From positions 1 through 64,000 of the forward strand of contig JBBIJF010000014.1 of NCBI GenBank assembly GCA_037446115.1: a stretch of 64,000 bases of DNA. The letters are read 5' to 3'. Shown one piece after another: positions 41,973-50,996 of this stretch (positions within the stretch are counted from its first letter, which is position 1; every line of letters starts with the position of its first letter). The DNA is from JANWXD01 sp037446115 (GTDB lineage: Bacteria; Acidobacteriota; Terriglobia; Bryobacterales; Bryobacteraceae). Under the pieces are notes generated by a model. The model was not told the origin of the DNA, ran no database searches, and saw nothing but the letters and a program-made list of their open reading frames with translations. A program made the translations under genes and the position numbers.

Positions 41973-43235
41973 TTGAGTTCCGAAAAGAATCGCGGTATCC
42001 TTGACCCTTCCGGCGTGATCCTGGCCCAAAAAGTTTCCAAAGTCTTCCATCTGTACCGACGCCCAATCGACCGACTGCTTGAGGCGTTGTCGCCCGCGGC
42101 GCGGCCCCGGCGTGGGGAATTCTGGGCTCTGCGCGAGGTCACGCTTTTTGCCGACCGGGGTGAGTTTGTCGGGATTGTAGGTCCGAACGGGTCCGGTAAG
42201 AGCACGCTGCTGCAAATCCTGAGCGGCGTCGTCCGGCCCACTACAGGGCGAGTGTACGCCAAGGGACGGATCGCCGGATTACTCGAACTCGGCGCCGGAT
42301 TCAACCCTGAGTTCACAGGCAGGGAGAACGTGTATCTCAACGGGGAGATCCTGGGGCTGTCACGGCGCGATGTCGATCGGGTGTTTCCGGCGATCGAGGC
42401 CTTCGCGGAGGTCGGCGAATTCATTGACCGCCCGGTCAAGGAGTACTCGGCGGGGATGTACGTGCGCCTGGCGTTTGCTACTGCTATTCATGTCGATCCC
42501 GAGATCCTGATTGTGGACGAAGCGCTGGCGGTGGGCGACGCGATCTTCGCCAATCGGTGCATCCGAAAATTTGAAGAATTAAAGCGCCGGAACGTAACCG
42601 TGCTATTCGTATCGCACGATCTCGGGCTAGTCAAGCGTCTGTCGGACCGCGCAATCCTCATGCTGGAAGGTCGCGTTGCAGCCGAAGGTCCGCCCGGGGA
42701 AGTCATCAACCGCTACGTTGGGATGGTTCTTGAACGGCAGCGGGGGGAACTCGATCGAGAAGCCGAGCGCGATCCGGTGCCGCGAGGATCGTTTCGGCAT
42801 GGGGACGGCACGAGCCGGCTGATCGAAGTGGAGCTGCTCGGACCATGTGGAACTCCTGTGCGCGCCATCCGCCACGGTGAGCCGGTGTCCGTGCGCGTGC
42901 GAGCCCAATACTACAAACGCACCGAGCGACCCGTGGTAGGGATCCTCATCCGTAACCGTCTGGGGATGGATGTCTTCGGGACCAACACCAGGTTGGAGGG
43001 ATGCGATCTGGGGCCCGTTGAAGCCGGGCAGGAACTTTTGGTGGAATTCCGGTTTCCATGCCTGCTGGCGCAACAGGAGTATACACTCACCGTAGCCACG
43101 CAACACTGGGATGGCTTCAGTCAAGACTGGAGAGACGATGTGCTGGCTTTTTCCGTCATTGATCCCAGAGGGGGAGCCGGTGTGGCCAGTTTACCGACGC
43201 AAGTGACATGGCGACAGGAGCCAACGCTCAGCTGA
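41973..43235 (+). CDS. ABC transporter ATP-binding protein, Wzt-like
   Basis: About 420 residues. The ATPase of polysaccharide (O-antigen) exporters: Walker A VGPNGSGKSTLL, Q-loop region RIAGLLELGAGFNPEFTG, signature VKEYSAGMYVRLAFA, Walker B ILIVDEALAVGD, and the H-loop in LFVSHD. Residues 265-420 are a Wzt-type C-terminal domain (beta sandwich, GILIRNRLGMDVFGTNT) that reads glycan ends. The start is uncertain: the TTG at 41973 directly abuts GGAGGG, and a GTG at 42015 also fits. The Wzm permease partner is absent. It overlaps the next gene by 28 nt. Confidence 0.88.
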   Translation: MSSEKNRGILDPSGVILAQKVSKVFHLYRRPIDRLLEALSPAARPRRGEFWALREVTLFADRGEFVGIVGPNGSGKSTLLQILSGVVRPTTGRVYAKGRIAGLLELGAGFNPEFTGRENVYLNGEILGLSRRDVDRVFPAIEAFAEVGEFIDRPVKEYSAGMYVRLAFATAIHVDPEILIVDEALAVGDAIFANRCIRKFEELKRRNVTVLFVSHDLGLVKRLSDRAILMLEGRVAAEGPPGEVINRYVGMVLERQRGELDREAERDPVPRGSFRHGDGTSRLIEVELLGPCGTPVRAIRHGEPVSVRVRAQYYKRTERPVVGILIRNRLGMDVFGTNTRLEGCDLGPVEAGQELLVEFRFPCLLAQQEYTLTVATQHWDGFSQDWRDDVLAFSVIDPRGGAGVASLPTQVTWRQEPTLS

Positions 43236-44692
43236 GGGCAGGGACCGACCGAGGCTTTTTCGGCCACCCGAGGGGTCTCGCGACTCTGTTCATGACAGAG
43301 TTGTGGGAGCGGTTCAGCTACTACGGAATGCGGGCTCTCTTAATTCTGTTCATGACGGCACCTCCAGAGGCGGGCGGCCTGGGGTTCGATGTCGCCAAGG
43401 CCGGAGCGATTTATGGACTGTACACGGCGATGGTTTACTTGCTCAGCCTGCCCGGCGGCTGGGTCGCGGACCGCCGGCTGGGACAGCGCCGGGCGGTCCT
43501 CTGGGGCGGGATTGTCATCGCGGCGGGGAATTTTTGCCTCGCGATTCCGTCTCTAGCCACTTTCTATTCCGGCCTCATCTTGGTGGCCTGCGGCACCGGT
43601 TTTTTGAAGCCCAACGTGAGTGTCATGGTCGGGCAACTGTACGATTCTGCGGACGCGCGCCGGGATGCGGGATTTTCCATTTTCTACATGGGGATCAACC
43701 TTGGGGCATTCCTCGCACCCCTGGCGTGCGGATATCTGGGACAGAGGATCAACTGGCACTTGGGATTCGCTCTGGCGGGCGTCGGTATGCTGCTGGGACT
43801 GACCCAATACGTAGCAGGCTCAAGACACCTTGGAAAAGCGGGATTACCAACACAAAGGTGTAGGAATGTTCCACGCACGGCGGTAACCAAATGGCTTGCT
43901 TTTCTCTTTGTCTCCGCCGGCGCGCTGACTTTAGCTCGCGTTGCCGGCTTGGTCCGCTTCACGGCGCAAGCACTTTCAGACGCCTTAGGGATTCTGCTGG
44001 CATTCGTCGTTGTTGGGTTTTTCGTTTGGGCGCTTTTCTTCGGAAATTGGACTCGCGAGGAACGCCGCAGACTGGTCGTTGTTGGTGTGCTTTTTCTCGC
44101 CTCGACGGTTTTTTGGGGCGTCTTCGAACAGGCCGGATCCACACTCAACCTCTTTGCGGAGCGCAACACGGATAAAACCATTGTTGGATTCTCCTTTCCG
44201 GCGAGCTGGCTTCAGTCGCTGAACGCTCTGTTTATCGTCGCGCTCGCACCGGTGTTTGCGTGGGTGTGGATGCGACTGGGACGGCGTGAGCCCTCCAGTC
44301 CGGCGAAATTCGCCTGGGGGTTGACGGCAGCGGGGCTGGGATTCCTCGTGCTCGCCGTGGGAGCTTCCGTAGCCGAAAAAGGTATACGGATAAGTCCTCT
44401 GTGGCTCGTGGCGGTATACCTGCTTCACACGGCAGGCGAATTATGCCTGAGTCCTGTAGGCTTGAGCGCTATGACCAAGCTCGCTCCGGCCCGTATTGGA
44501 GGGCTTGTGATGGGGGTCTGGTTCCTTTCCATTTCGGTCGGTAACTATATTGGCGGACGCATAGCCGCTTTGTACGAAGCGCTCCCGCTTCCGGCGCTGT
44601 TCGGAGTCGTGGGCGCAACCGCCGTCGGCGCCGGGATGATAATGGCCCTGCTGGCAGGCCCCATTCGTAAGCTGATGGGAGACGTCAAATAA
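43208..44692 (+). CDS. POT/PTR-family proton-dependent oligopeptide transporter
   Basis: A 494-residue inner-membrane di/tripeptide symporter. The hallmark ELWERFSYYGMRALL lies at residues 31-45 (ExxERFxYYG). There are about 12-14 hydrophobic helices, GTGFLKPNVSVMVGQLYD, and a second family signature at FSIFYMGINLGAFLAPL. The C-terminal half has AGELCLSPVGLSAMTKLAP. ATG 43208 overlaps the Wzt-like gene. It overlaps the downstream peptidase by one base, joining uptake and hydrolysis of peptides. Confidence 0.93.
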   Translation: MATGANAQLRAGTDRGFFGHPRGLATLFMTELWERFSYYGMRALLILFMTAPPEAGGLGFDVAKAGAIYGLYTAMVYLLSLPGGWVADRRLGQRRAVLWGGIVIAAGNFCLAIPSLATFYSGLILVACGTGFLKPNVSVMVGQLYDSADARRDAGFSIFYMGINLGAFLAPLACGYLGQRINWHLGFALAGVGMLLGLTQYVAGSRHLGKAGLPTQRCRNVPRTAVTKWLAFLFVSAGALTLARVAGLVRFTAQALSDALGILLAFVVVGFFVWALFFGNWTREERRRLVVVGVLFLASTVFWGVFEQAGSTLNLFAERNTDKTIVGFSFPASWLQSLNALFIVALAPVFAWVWMRLGRREPSSPAKFAWGLTAAGLGFLVLAVGASVAEKGIRISPLWLVAVYLLHTAGELCLSPVGLSAMTKLAPARIGGLVMGVWFLSISVGNYIGGRIAALYEALPLPALFGVVGATAVGAGMIMALLAGPIRKLMGDVK

Positions 44693-45861
44693 TGGATATC
44701 GCAGCGATCCAGGCGGCACTCCGCGATGAGAGGCTGGACGGCTGGCTGTTCTTTGACCATCACCGCCGTGATCCTTTAGCGTACCGCATTCTCGGGCTTC
44801 GGCCGCCGCGGGAGCCCACGCGGCGCTGGTACTACTTGATTCCTGCCGATGGTGAGCCGCACAAGCTGGTTCACCGCATTGAAAAGGCCATGCTCGACTC
44901 GTTGCCCGGCGAAACGCATACGTATTCGAGCTGGCGGAGTCAAATCGAAGCCCTCCAGCAGATCCTGCAGCGATGCCGGCGCGTAGCGATGCAGTACTCG
45001 CCAAGATGCGCCATTCCTTATGTAGCGATGGTGGATGCGGGAACGGTAGAACTTGTCAGGAGCTTCGGGGTCGACGTTGTCAGTTCTGCGGATCTGGTCC
45101 AGTACTTCGAGGCGCGGTGGACCGAAGCCAAGCTCGCCGCCCACCTGCGCGCCGCCGCAATTGTGGATGACGTGCGGGATGCAGCGTTCCGGCTCGTTGG
45201 GGAGAAACTCTCAAGAGGAGAAACGACCAGCGAGTGGGAGATAAAGAACTTCATCCTGGAACAGTTCTGCCAGCGGGGTCTCGTCACAGAGCATGGCCCG
45301 ATTGTCGCCGTCAATGAGAACGCCTCCGATCCGCATTATGAACCGCAGCAAGACCGGCACCGCCCAATTCGGCGCGGAGACGTTTTGCTGATAGACTTAT
45401 GGGCAAAACTGGACGAGCCAGGTGCAGTTTACTACGACATCACCTGGACCGCATACTGCGGCAGAGAGGCACCCTCAGAAGTGCAAAATGTCTTCGACGC
45501 CGTTCGGGGAGCACGCGACGCTGCCGTGGCATACGTGCAGAAGGCTGTTGCCCAAGGGGAGCCGCTGCGCGGATTCGAAGTAGACGACGTAGCACGACAG
45601 TGCATTTACGAGCGAAATTACGGAGAGTATTTTATTCACCGTACCGGTCACTCGATTGGAGAGGACGTTCACGGAACGGGCGCCAACATGGATAACTTTG
45701 AGACGCACGACGAGCGAAGGATCATTCCGTGGACATGCTTTTCGGTCGAGCCGGGGATTTATCTGCCGGGATTCGGCGTGCGGTCGGAGGTCAATGTATT
45801 CGTGGGAGAACGTGAGGCCAGGGTGACCGGAGAAGTGCAGACCAGACTGCTGCTGTTATGA
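44692..45861 (+). CDS. M24-family metallopeptidase, Xaa-Pro peptidase-like
   Basis: A 389-residue peptidase. ATG 44692 overlaps the transporter stop (TAATG). The N-terminal creatinase-like domain spans residues 1-135. The pita-bread catalytic domain carries metal-site segments: DVLLIDLWAKLDEPGAVYYD (first Asp pair), HRTGHSIGEDVHG (His), and SVEPGIYLPGFGVRSEVN (two Glu). No signal peptide, so it is cytoplasmic and suited to hydrolyse Pro-containing dipeptides brought in by the POT transporter. Its stop overlaps the GH31-like ATG by 4 nt. Confidence 0.88.
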   Translation: MDIAAIQAALRDERLDGWLFFDHHRRDPLAYRILGLRPPREPTRRWYYLIPADGEPHKLVHRIEKAMLDSLPGETHTYSSWRSQIEALQQILQRCRRVAMQYSPRCAIPYVAMVDAGTVELVRSFGVDVVSSADLVQYFEARWTEAKLAAHLRAAAIVDDVRDAAFRLVGEKLSRGETTSEWEIKNFILEQFCQRGLVTEHGPIVAVNENASDPHYEPQQDRHRPIRRGDVLLIDLWAKLDEPGAVYYDITWTAYCGREAPSEVQNVFDAVRGARDAAVAYVQKAVAQGEPLRGFEVDDVARQCIYERNYGEYFIHRTGHSIGEDVHGTGANMDNFETHDERRIIPWTCFSVEPGIYLPGFGVRSEVNVFVGEREARVTGEVQTRLLLL

Positions 45862-47477
45862 TCCTGAACCTTCGGCCGGCAGGCGCGCTGCTTTTAGCGA
45901 AACTCTTCGCCGCTTCGGCGTTAACCCCCGTGGCGGACGTGAAACTGGCGGATGGCCATGGGGTAGTGGAATGGCTCTCGGCGTCCGCGTTTCGCATTTG
46001 TCGCGATTGGGGAGAGAGCAGACGATGTCCCGCGCCAAGGGCGTCGCAGGAAGTGCGGGTCTTGCGCGCCGAGACGGAGACGAAAATCCGATTTGAGACC
46101 CGCTACTTGCGCGTCGAACTGGATAAACGAACGTGGGCGGTGCAGGTCTGGGATCGCGAGGGGATTTGTATTCTGGAGGAACCGGAGGGGCCGAAGCCGA
46201 CCTCGACAGGTTCTTTCGTAAGGCGTCGGGTCGGTCCCAAGGAACGCTTTTACGGGCTGGGTGCGCGGACAGAAGCGAATGTCAACCTGCGCGGTCGTAT
46301 CATCGAGTCGGATCGTCCGTTTCTGATTTCAACCCGGGGCTACGGAGTATACCATCCGCAACCGGCTCGATACGTTTTTGACTTGGCAGCCTCCGCTCCT
46401 GACGAGTGGAGCGTCACGGCATTGAACGAATCCGTGTTTGAGTACTGGTTTTACTACGGGCCCACCCCAAAGGAGATTCTCGAGGAGCACAGCGAGGTCG
46501 AGACGCCGCCCCCACCTCTGAGGCGTTGGGAACTGGGGATCCTGCAGCCAAGCCAGCTGCCTCGTGCAGGCTGGCGGCTGCCCGCACCTAAAGACTGGGA
46601 AAGCTTGCGCAGCTCTATCCTTGCACTGGTTCACGGATCGCTTTCGGGTTTGCTGCTGCCGGTGCTTGATCTCGGCCCATATGATACGGCGTCGCCGCAC
46701 CTGTTTCAGCGTGCAGCGCAACTGGCCTCCCTTGTACCGATTGTTGTGAGTGGGATCCCGGGCCCCCAACCGAGCGAAGCGGCGGATACCATTGCGCAGG
46801 TGCGCCGGTTCCGCCAGCGCTGGAGCCATTTCTTCCTGTCATACGCGGACGAGATTGCGGGGCGAGGGCTTCCGATCATCCGACCCCTGCCGCTGCAGTT
46901 CCCCCTCGACGAGCAGGCGGCAAACGTTTCCGACCAATTCATGATCGGAGACGAGCTGCTGGCGGCACCGGTTTACGGCCCTGAACGTTGTCGAAATGCC
47001 TACCTGCCGATGGGGATCTGGACCGAATGGCGCACGAACCGTGTGCACCAAGGCCGCCGCCAGATCGAATTGTGCGCAAGCGACGGCGAGGCGCCGCTAC
47101 TACTAGTCAAAAACGGATCTCTGATTCCGATAGAGTCTGATCAGGAAAAAGATCTACTGGAGCTGCACTATTTCCCAAAGCTTGCGGCTGAATTCTTTCT
47201 GGTGGAGCCGGAGCTCAACGATTACACGCAGCTTCACGCGGCGCCGGCCCTGGATTCGCTACGACTCGAGATAGAGTCCAAGGTCACGCGCACCTACGAG
47301 TGGGTTCTTCACCATGTCTCGCGCGTGCGGCAGGTGACGAGCGACGGGAAAGCCCTAGTACTGGTTCCCGACCGAGCCGTGCTGGGGAACGGAAAGTGGA
47401 CGCAGGAAGCCGAGAACTTGAGGGTGCGGATACAGGTAGCGGCGGGCAGCACCCGGGTGCTTTACGTCACTTTTTGA
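45858..47477 (+). CDS. GH31-like protein lacking part of the catalytic barrel
   Basis: A 539-residue protein; family members usually have 650-900. The N-terminal GH31 sandwich is present (TRYLRVELDKRTWAVQVWD; ERFYGLGARTEANVNLRG; DEWSVTALNESVFEYWFYYG). Sequence then passes from RRWELGILQPSQLPRAGW almost directly to SGLLLPVLDLGPYDTASP, so the segment with the WxDMNE nucleophile is missing. Late-barrel parts remain (RQRWSHFFLSYADE; PIIRPLPLQFPLDE; DQFMIGDELLAAPVYG), as does the C-terminal sandwich. The N-terminus is an export signal. No stop or frameshift is seen. Probably a non-hydrolytic derivative. Confidence 0.75.
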   Translation: MILNLRPAGALLLAKLFAASALTPVADVKLADGHGVVEWLSASAFRICRDWGESRRCPAPRASQEVRVLRAETETKIRFETRYLRVELDKRTWAVQVWDREGICILEEPEGPKPTSTGSFVRRRVGPKERFYGLGARTEANVNLRGRIIESDRPFLISTRGYGVYHPQPARYVFDLAASAPDEWSVTALNESVFEYWFYYGPTPKEILEEHSEVETPPPPLRRWELGILQPSQLPRAGWRLPAPKDWESLRSSILALVHGSLSGLLLPVLDLGPYDTASPHLFQRAAQLASLVPIVVSGIPGPQPSEAADTIAQVRRFRQRWSHFFLSYADEIAGRGLPIIRPLPLQFPLDEQAANVSDQFMIGDELLAAPVYGPERCRNAYLPMGIWTEWRTNRVHQGRRQIELCASDGEAPLLLVKNGSLIPIESDQEKDLLELHYFPKLAAEFFLVEPELNDYTQLHAAPALDSLRLEIESKVTRTYEWVLHHVSRVRQVTSDGKALVLVPDRAVLGNGKWTQEAENLRVRIQVAAGSTRVLYVTF

Positions 47478-47548
47478 GGTCGAGCGGGTTGCGCAGTCGC
47501 CGCCGGCGTGATAGGCTTTTCCAGGGACACCCGGTGAGGAGGTCGGGC

Positions 47549-48082
47549 ATGAAACAGAGGGGTTGGATCCTGGCGGGGCTGCTCGCCGCGGGAGTGCTGA
47601 GTGCGCAGTCGCAGCCCGCGCCGACGCGGACGCATCTGAAAGTGGGCGATCTAGCGCCCGATTTCACCCTGCCTTCCACCAATGGCAAATTCACGCTGTC
47701 CGATTACCGCGGCAAGAAAACGGTCGTGCTCGCGTTCTTTTCGGCAGCGTTCACAGGCGGTTGAACGAAGGAGCTCAACGCGTACCAGGGTGGTATCGCG
47801 AAATTCGAAGGGATGGATGCCCAGGTCGTGGCGATCAGCACGGACATGCTACCGACTCTCCGCCACTGGGCCGAGGAGATGAAACTCACTTTTCCGCTCG
47901 CCAGCGACTTCATGCGGGAGGTATCCAAGCTCTACGGTGTTTTGATTCCAGAAAGGGGAATCGCCAACCGGACGACTTTCGTGGTTGATCGCGAAGGACG
48001 AATTCAGTATATCGAGGAAGGTTCCAGCGCGATTGACCCGAGTGGCGCCGAGCAAGCTTGCACGCGGATTCGCAGCAAATAG
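47549..48082 (+). CDS. Exported peroxiredoxin, probable selenoprotein with TGA-encoded Sec72
   Basis: An AhpC/TSA-family peroxidase of 177 residues if the TGA at 47762-47764 is read as selenocysteine. ATG 47549 follows GAGGAGG. Residues 1-20 are a signal peptide (MKQRGWILAGLLAAGVLSAQ). The thioredoxin-like core runs LKVGDLAPDFTLPSTNGKF, then KTVVLAFFSAAFTGG-U-TKEL, where relatives have Cys. The frame continues without any other stop through AQVVAISTDMLPTLRHWA, FPLASDFMREVSKLYGVL and NRTTFVVDREGRIQYIEEG to TAG. Cys171 could resolve. A SECIS-like hairpin follows the TGA. Standard calling would split it into two fragments. Confidence 0.88.
47779..47800 (+). promoter_or_regulatory. Bacterial SECIS-like hairpin
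   Basis: Begins 14 nt after the TGA. Stem: CGCG (47779-47782) pairs with CGCG (47797-47800), a single T bulge at 47796, then TACC (47783-47786) with GGTA (47792-47795). The loop is AGGGT (47787-47791), with G in its second position as bacterial SECIS models require. Loop distance to the TGA (22-26 nt) is inside the known 16-37 nt range. This would recruit SelB with Sec-tRNA. Confidence 0.8.
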
Positions 48083-48252
48083 GAACAGTCTCTTCCCCGG
48101 CGGCCGGCGTCAATCGTGTTTCCCACAGGGTCTGCCAACCCACGAGCTATGGCAGCACTGCACCCCCATTCGTTGCCGTTTTTCCCCAGTTAAGTCTGGC
48201 CCGGGCGACCCCTGCCGATCTCGGAGAGACGAACAGCAAGCTCGATGCCCGC

Positions 48253-49047
48253 TTAGTATAGCGTCTTAATCTCTGGCCGCGGCGTGAACTTGCCGAGAGG
48301 TTCCAGAAAACGACGCATGCCGCTAGCCATAAAGCCGAGGTCTGTCGTGCATTGAAAGAAACGGAAACCCTGCTTGAGAAATTCCCTGACTTGGTCCGGA
48401 CTGCCCACGGGACGGCCCACCACCTTCTGATGACGTTGGGCGGCTTCGACAATCCGCGCCACGGCCTCCCGGTGCCGGGGATGTTGCTGGTCCCCTCGCA
48501 GACCCAGAGAGAACGAAAGATCCGAAGTTCCAATGAACAGTACGTCCACACCTGGAGTGGAAGCGATGGCTTCGATGTCATCCACAGCGCGCGCCTCCTC
48601 GATGATAATTACGACCATCACATTGCGGTCGGCCGAATCGTAGTAGGACTCGGGTTCTGGCCAGGTGCGCATTGCCAAGCCGGCCCCGGAGCCGCGACGT
48701 CCGAGCGGGGGGTACTTGCAAGCCTGGACCGCTTGCGCCGCCAGCTCTGGAGTGCTCGTGAAGGGGAAGATCACGCCGTGGACTCCGGCATCGAGAACGC
48801 GCTTGGCGGTCCACAGTTCGTTCACCGGAACCCGCGCAAACGGAACGGCGCGAAGCCCCCGTGTCGCAAGGACCACTGCTCGCAGGCTCTCCAGAGTAAT
48901 CGGAGCGTGCTCCATTTCGATCCAGAGGAAATCGAAGCCCACAATGGCAGCCTGTACCGCCACGTCCGGGCTCGACGTGGTAATGGTGGCCCCCAAGACC
49001 GGCTTGTCTTCTCGCAACAGTTGCTTGACGGGGTTTTCCCACGGCAT
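48253..49047 (-). CDS. HpcH/HpaI-family aldolase
   Basis: A 264-residue class II pyruvate aldolase. ATG 49047. Family motifs: GFDFLWIEMEHAPITLESL (conserved Glu/His region), PFARVPVNE with Arg, GVHGVIFPFTSTPELAAQAV, the RRGSGAG loop, and metal-site Glu/Asp in VVIIIEEARAVDDIEAIAST and VLFIGTSDLSFSLG. These enzymes cleave 2-keto-3-deoxy sugar acids or 4-hydroxy-2-oxoacids to pyruvate and an aldehyde. The sequence does not fix the substrate. It is monocistronic, divergent from glpF with a 78-bp gap. Confidence 0.9.
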   Translation of the reverse strand: MPWENPVKQLLREDKPVLGATITTSSPDVAVQAAIVGFDFLWIEMEHAPITLESLRAVVLATRGLRAVPFARVPVNELWTAKRVLDAGVHGVIFPFTSTPELAAQAVQACKYPPLGRRGSGAGLAMRTWPEPESYYDSADRNVMVVIIIEEARAVDDIEAIASTPGVDVLFIGTSDLSFSLGLRGDQQHPRHREAVARIVEAAQRHQKVVGRPVGSPDQVREFLKQGFRFFQCTTDLGFMASGMRRFLEPLGKFTPRPEIKTLY

Positions 49048-49125
49048 ACCCTGCCATTCTACGGCGAAATGCGGAAAGTGCGACCGCTACTCCGATACAG
49101 GGCTTTGATACAATGCTCCGGTCTT

Positions 49126-49899
49126 ATGCATCCTCACAGCCTGAAAGCAGAGCTCATCGCCGAATTTCTCGGCACGATGGTGTTGATTCTGTTCGGCAGC
49201 GGCGTCGTGGCGATGGTGACGTTGTTCGGCTCCGGCGCGCCCGGGGAGGTCGTAAAAGGGGGCTACACCAACGTCACTTTCGGCTGGGGACTGGGCGTGA
49301 CCATGGGGTTGTACGTAGCCGGCCGGATCAGCGGGGCTCACATCAATCCCGCCGTGACGGTGACGCTTGCGGTGTTCCGCGGATTTCCCTGGAGGAAAGT
49401 GGTGCCGTATTGCCTGGCGCAGACTGCAGGGGCCTTCGCCGGTGCGGCACTGGTCTTCTGGAATTACCGTCCCGCTTTTCAAAAGGCCGATCCCCTGCTG
49501 GAGCGCACGGCTGGGGTTTTCGCCACCTTTCCGGCCTTTCCAGATATGCCGCTGGCCGGCTTGTTCGACCAGATCCTGGGCACCGCCTTGCTTGTGCTGC
49601 TCGTGCTGGCGATCGTGGATGAGCGGAACCAGCCGCTAGGGTCTGGGCTCACCCCTGTAGCCGTGGGACTCGTGGTCGTCGCGATCGGGATGTCCTTCGG
49701 AGGAATGCACGGATACGCAATCAACCCCGCACGGGATTTTGGTCCGCGTCTTCTTACGGTTCTTGCAGGTTTTCGCAACAATGGACTCACCGACGGCACG
49801 TTTGTGTTCTGGGTGCCTGTTGCCGGGCCGCTGGCGGGCGGACTGCTCGGAGGCTGGGTGTACGACAACTTGGTGCGGCGTTACTTGCCGGCGCGATAG
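49126..49899 (+). CDS. glpF: Glycerol uptake facilitator (MIP family)
   Basis: A 257-residue channel with six membrane helices. ATG 49126. The two NPA boxes are GRISGAHINPAVTVTLAVF and MHGYAINPARDFGPRL. The NPARDFGPR form with Asp after Arg is typical of glycerol facilitators rather than water-only aquaporins. The N-terminus is AELIAEFLGTMVLILFGSG. It lies 47 bp before glpX, so glycerol entry and gluconeogenesis may be expressed together. No glycerol kinase is in the window. Confidence 0.93.
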   Translation: MHPHSLKAELIAEFLGTMVLILFGSGVVAMVTLFGSGAPGEVVKGGYTNVTFGWGLGVTMGLYVAGRISGAHINPAVTVTLAVFRGFPWRKVVPYCLAQTAGAFAGAALVFWNYRPAFQKADPLLERTAGVFATFPAFPDMPLAGLFDQILGTALLVLLVLAIVDERNQPLGSGLTPVAVGLVVVAIGMSFGGMHGYAINPARDFGPRLLTVLAGFRNNGLTDGTFVFWVPVAGPLAGGLLGGWVYDNLVRRYLPAR

Positions 49900-49946
49900 G
49901 AGGCCCGGACTGGCGCCCGCCACCGTGGGAACAGGCGGAGGGAGAC

Positions 49947-50987
49947 ATGAATCTGGAAGCGGAAAGTTCTTCTGAGGCCGTAGCGCTTTCTGACGCGATC
50001 GCCGAGTCCCACCTGGCACTTTCGCTGGTGGGAGTCGTGGAGGAAGCCGCCATCGCTGCCGCGCGGACGATGGGACGCGGGGATGCGGAGCTCGCCGACC
50101 GGGCGGCAGTGGAAGCTATGCGCGCGGCATTTGAAAAAGTTCCGATCGAGGGCGCCATTGTAATCGGCGAGGGCGAACGGGACGAAGCGCCTATGCTCTA
50201 CATCGGCGAGCGCGTGGGCGCGGCGGCACCGTCAGGTCTGCGCTACCCGCGTTACGACATCGCGGTGGACCCGCTGGAAGGCACCAACCTCTGCGCCACC
50301 GGGGCCCCGGCAGCCGTCGCGGTACTGGCCGCCTCCGAGCCGGGGGGACTGCTACACGCTCCGGACTGTTACATGGAGAAGATCATTGCGGGCCCTGCCT
50401 GCCGGGGCGCGCTGGACCTCGAGGCGCCCGTGGCGGAAAACCTCCGTACCATCGCCCGTTGCCTGGATCGGGATGTTGAGGACCTGGTGGTGATTGTTCT
50501 TGACCGGCCGCGCCACCGCAAGCTGGTTGAGGAGATCCGGCAAGCCGGCGCGCGGATCCGGCTGATCAGCGACGGCGATCTCTCCGCCGGTATCGCCGTG
50601 GCGGTCCGGGGCGCCGGCGTACACGCTGTCATGGGCACCGGTGGAGCTCCTGAGGGAGTTCTTACGGCAGCCGCCTTGCGCTGTCTCGGCGGAGCAATGG
50701 TAGCCCGGCTCGTGATCGACACGCCGGAGCTCGAAGAGCGGATCCAAAGCATGGGCATCCGCGACCCCCGGCGCATTTACGGGGCGCGGGATCTTGCGCC
50801 CGGCAAGCGGCTGATCTTCGCTGCGTGCGGTGTCACCGACGGCGCCTTGCTGCACGGTGTGCGCTTCTTCGGCGGGGGCTGCCGTACCCACTCACTCGTT
50901 ATGACACTCGCCTCCCACACGGTGCGTTTCGTGGATGCCGTCCGTCTGGAAGGGCCCCCAGGACCGCGCGGTGTGCGGCTGTATTAA
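49947..50987 (+). CDS. glpX: Class II fructose-1,6-bisphosphatase
   Basis: A 346-residue Li-sensitive FBPase of gluconeogenesis. ATG 49947 follows GGAGGGAG. Motifs in order: LVGVVEEAAIAAARTMGRG (helix), the metal/phosphate segment VIGEGERDEAPMLYIGE, DPLEGTNLCATGAPAAVAV, VLDRPRHRKLVEEIR, ISDGDLSAGIAVAV and MGTGGAPEGVLTAAAL. Length typical (about 330). Adjacent to glpF, which supports a glycerol-to-hexose route. Confidence 0.95.
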   Translation: MNLEAESSSEAVALSDAIAESHLALSLVGVVEEAAIAAARTMGRGDAELADRAAVEAMRAAFEKVPIEGAIVIGEGERDEAPMLYIGERVGAAAPSGLRYPRYDIAVDPLEGTNLCATGAPAAVAVLAASEPGGLLHAPDCYMEKIIAGPACRGALDLEAPVAENLRTIARCLDRDVEDLVVIVLDRPRHRKLVEEIRQAGARIRLISDGDLSAGIAVAVRGAGVHAVMGTGGAPEGVLTAAALRCLGGAMVARLVIDTPELEERIQSMGIRDPRRIYGARDLAPGKRLIFAACGVTDGALLHGVRFFGGGCRTHSLVMTLASHTVRFVDAVRLEGPPGPRGVRLY

Positions 50988-50996
50988 GAGTCCCCG

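Noticed and set aside
47762..47764. Peroxiredoxin called as a pseudogene split by a stop
   Set aside because: The stop is TGA exactly at the active-site Cys position, the frame continues intact, and a SECIS-like hairpin follows.
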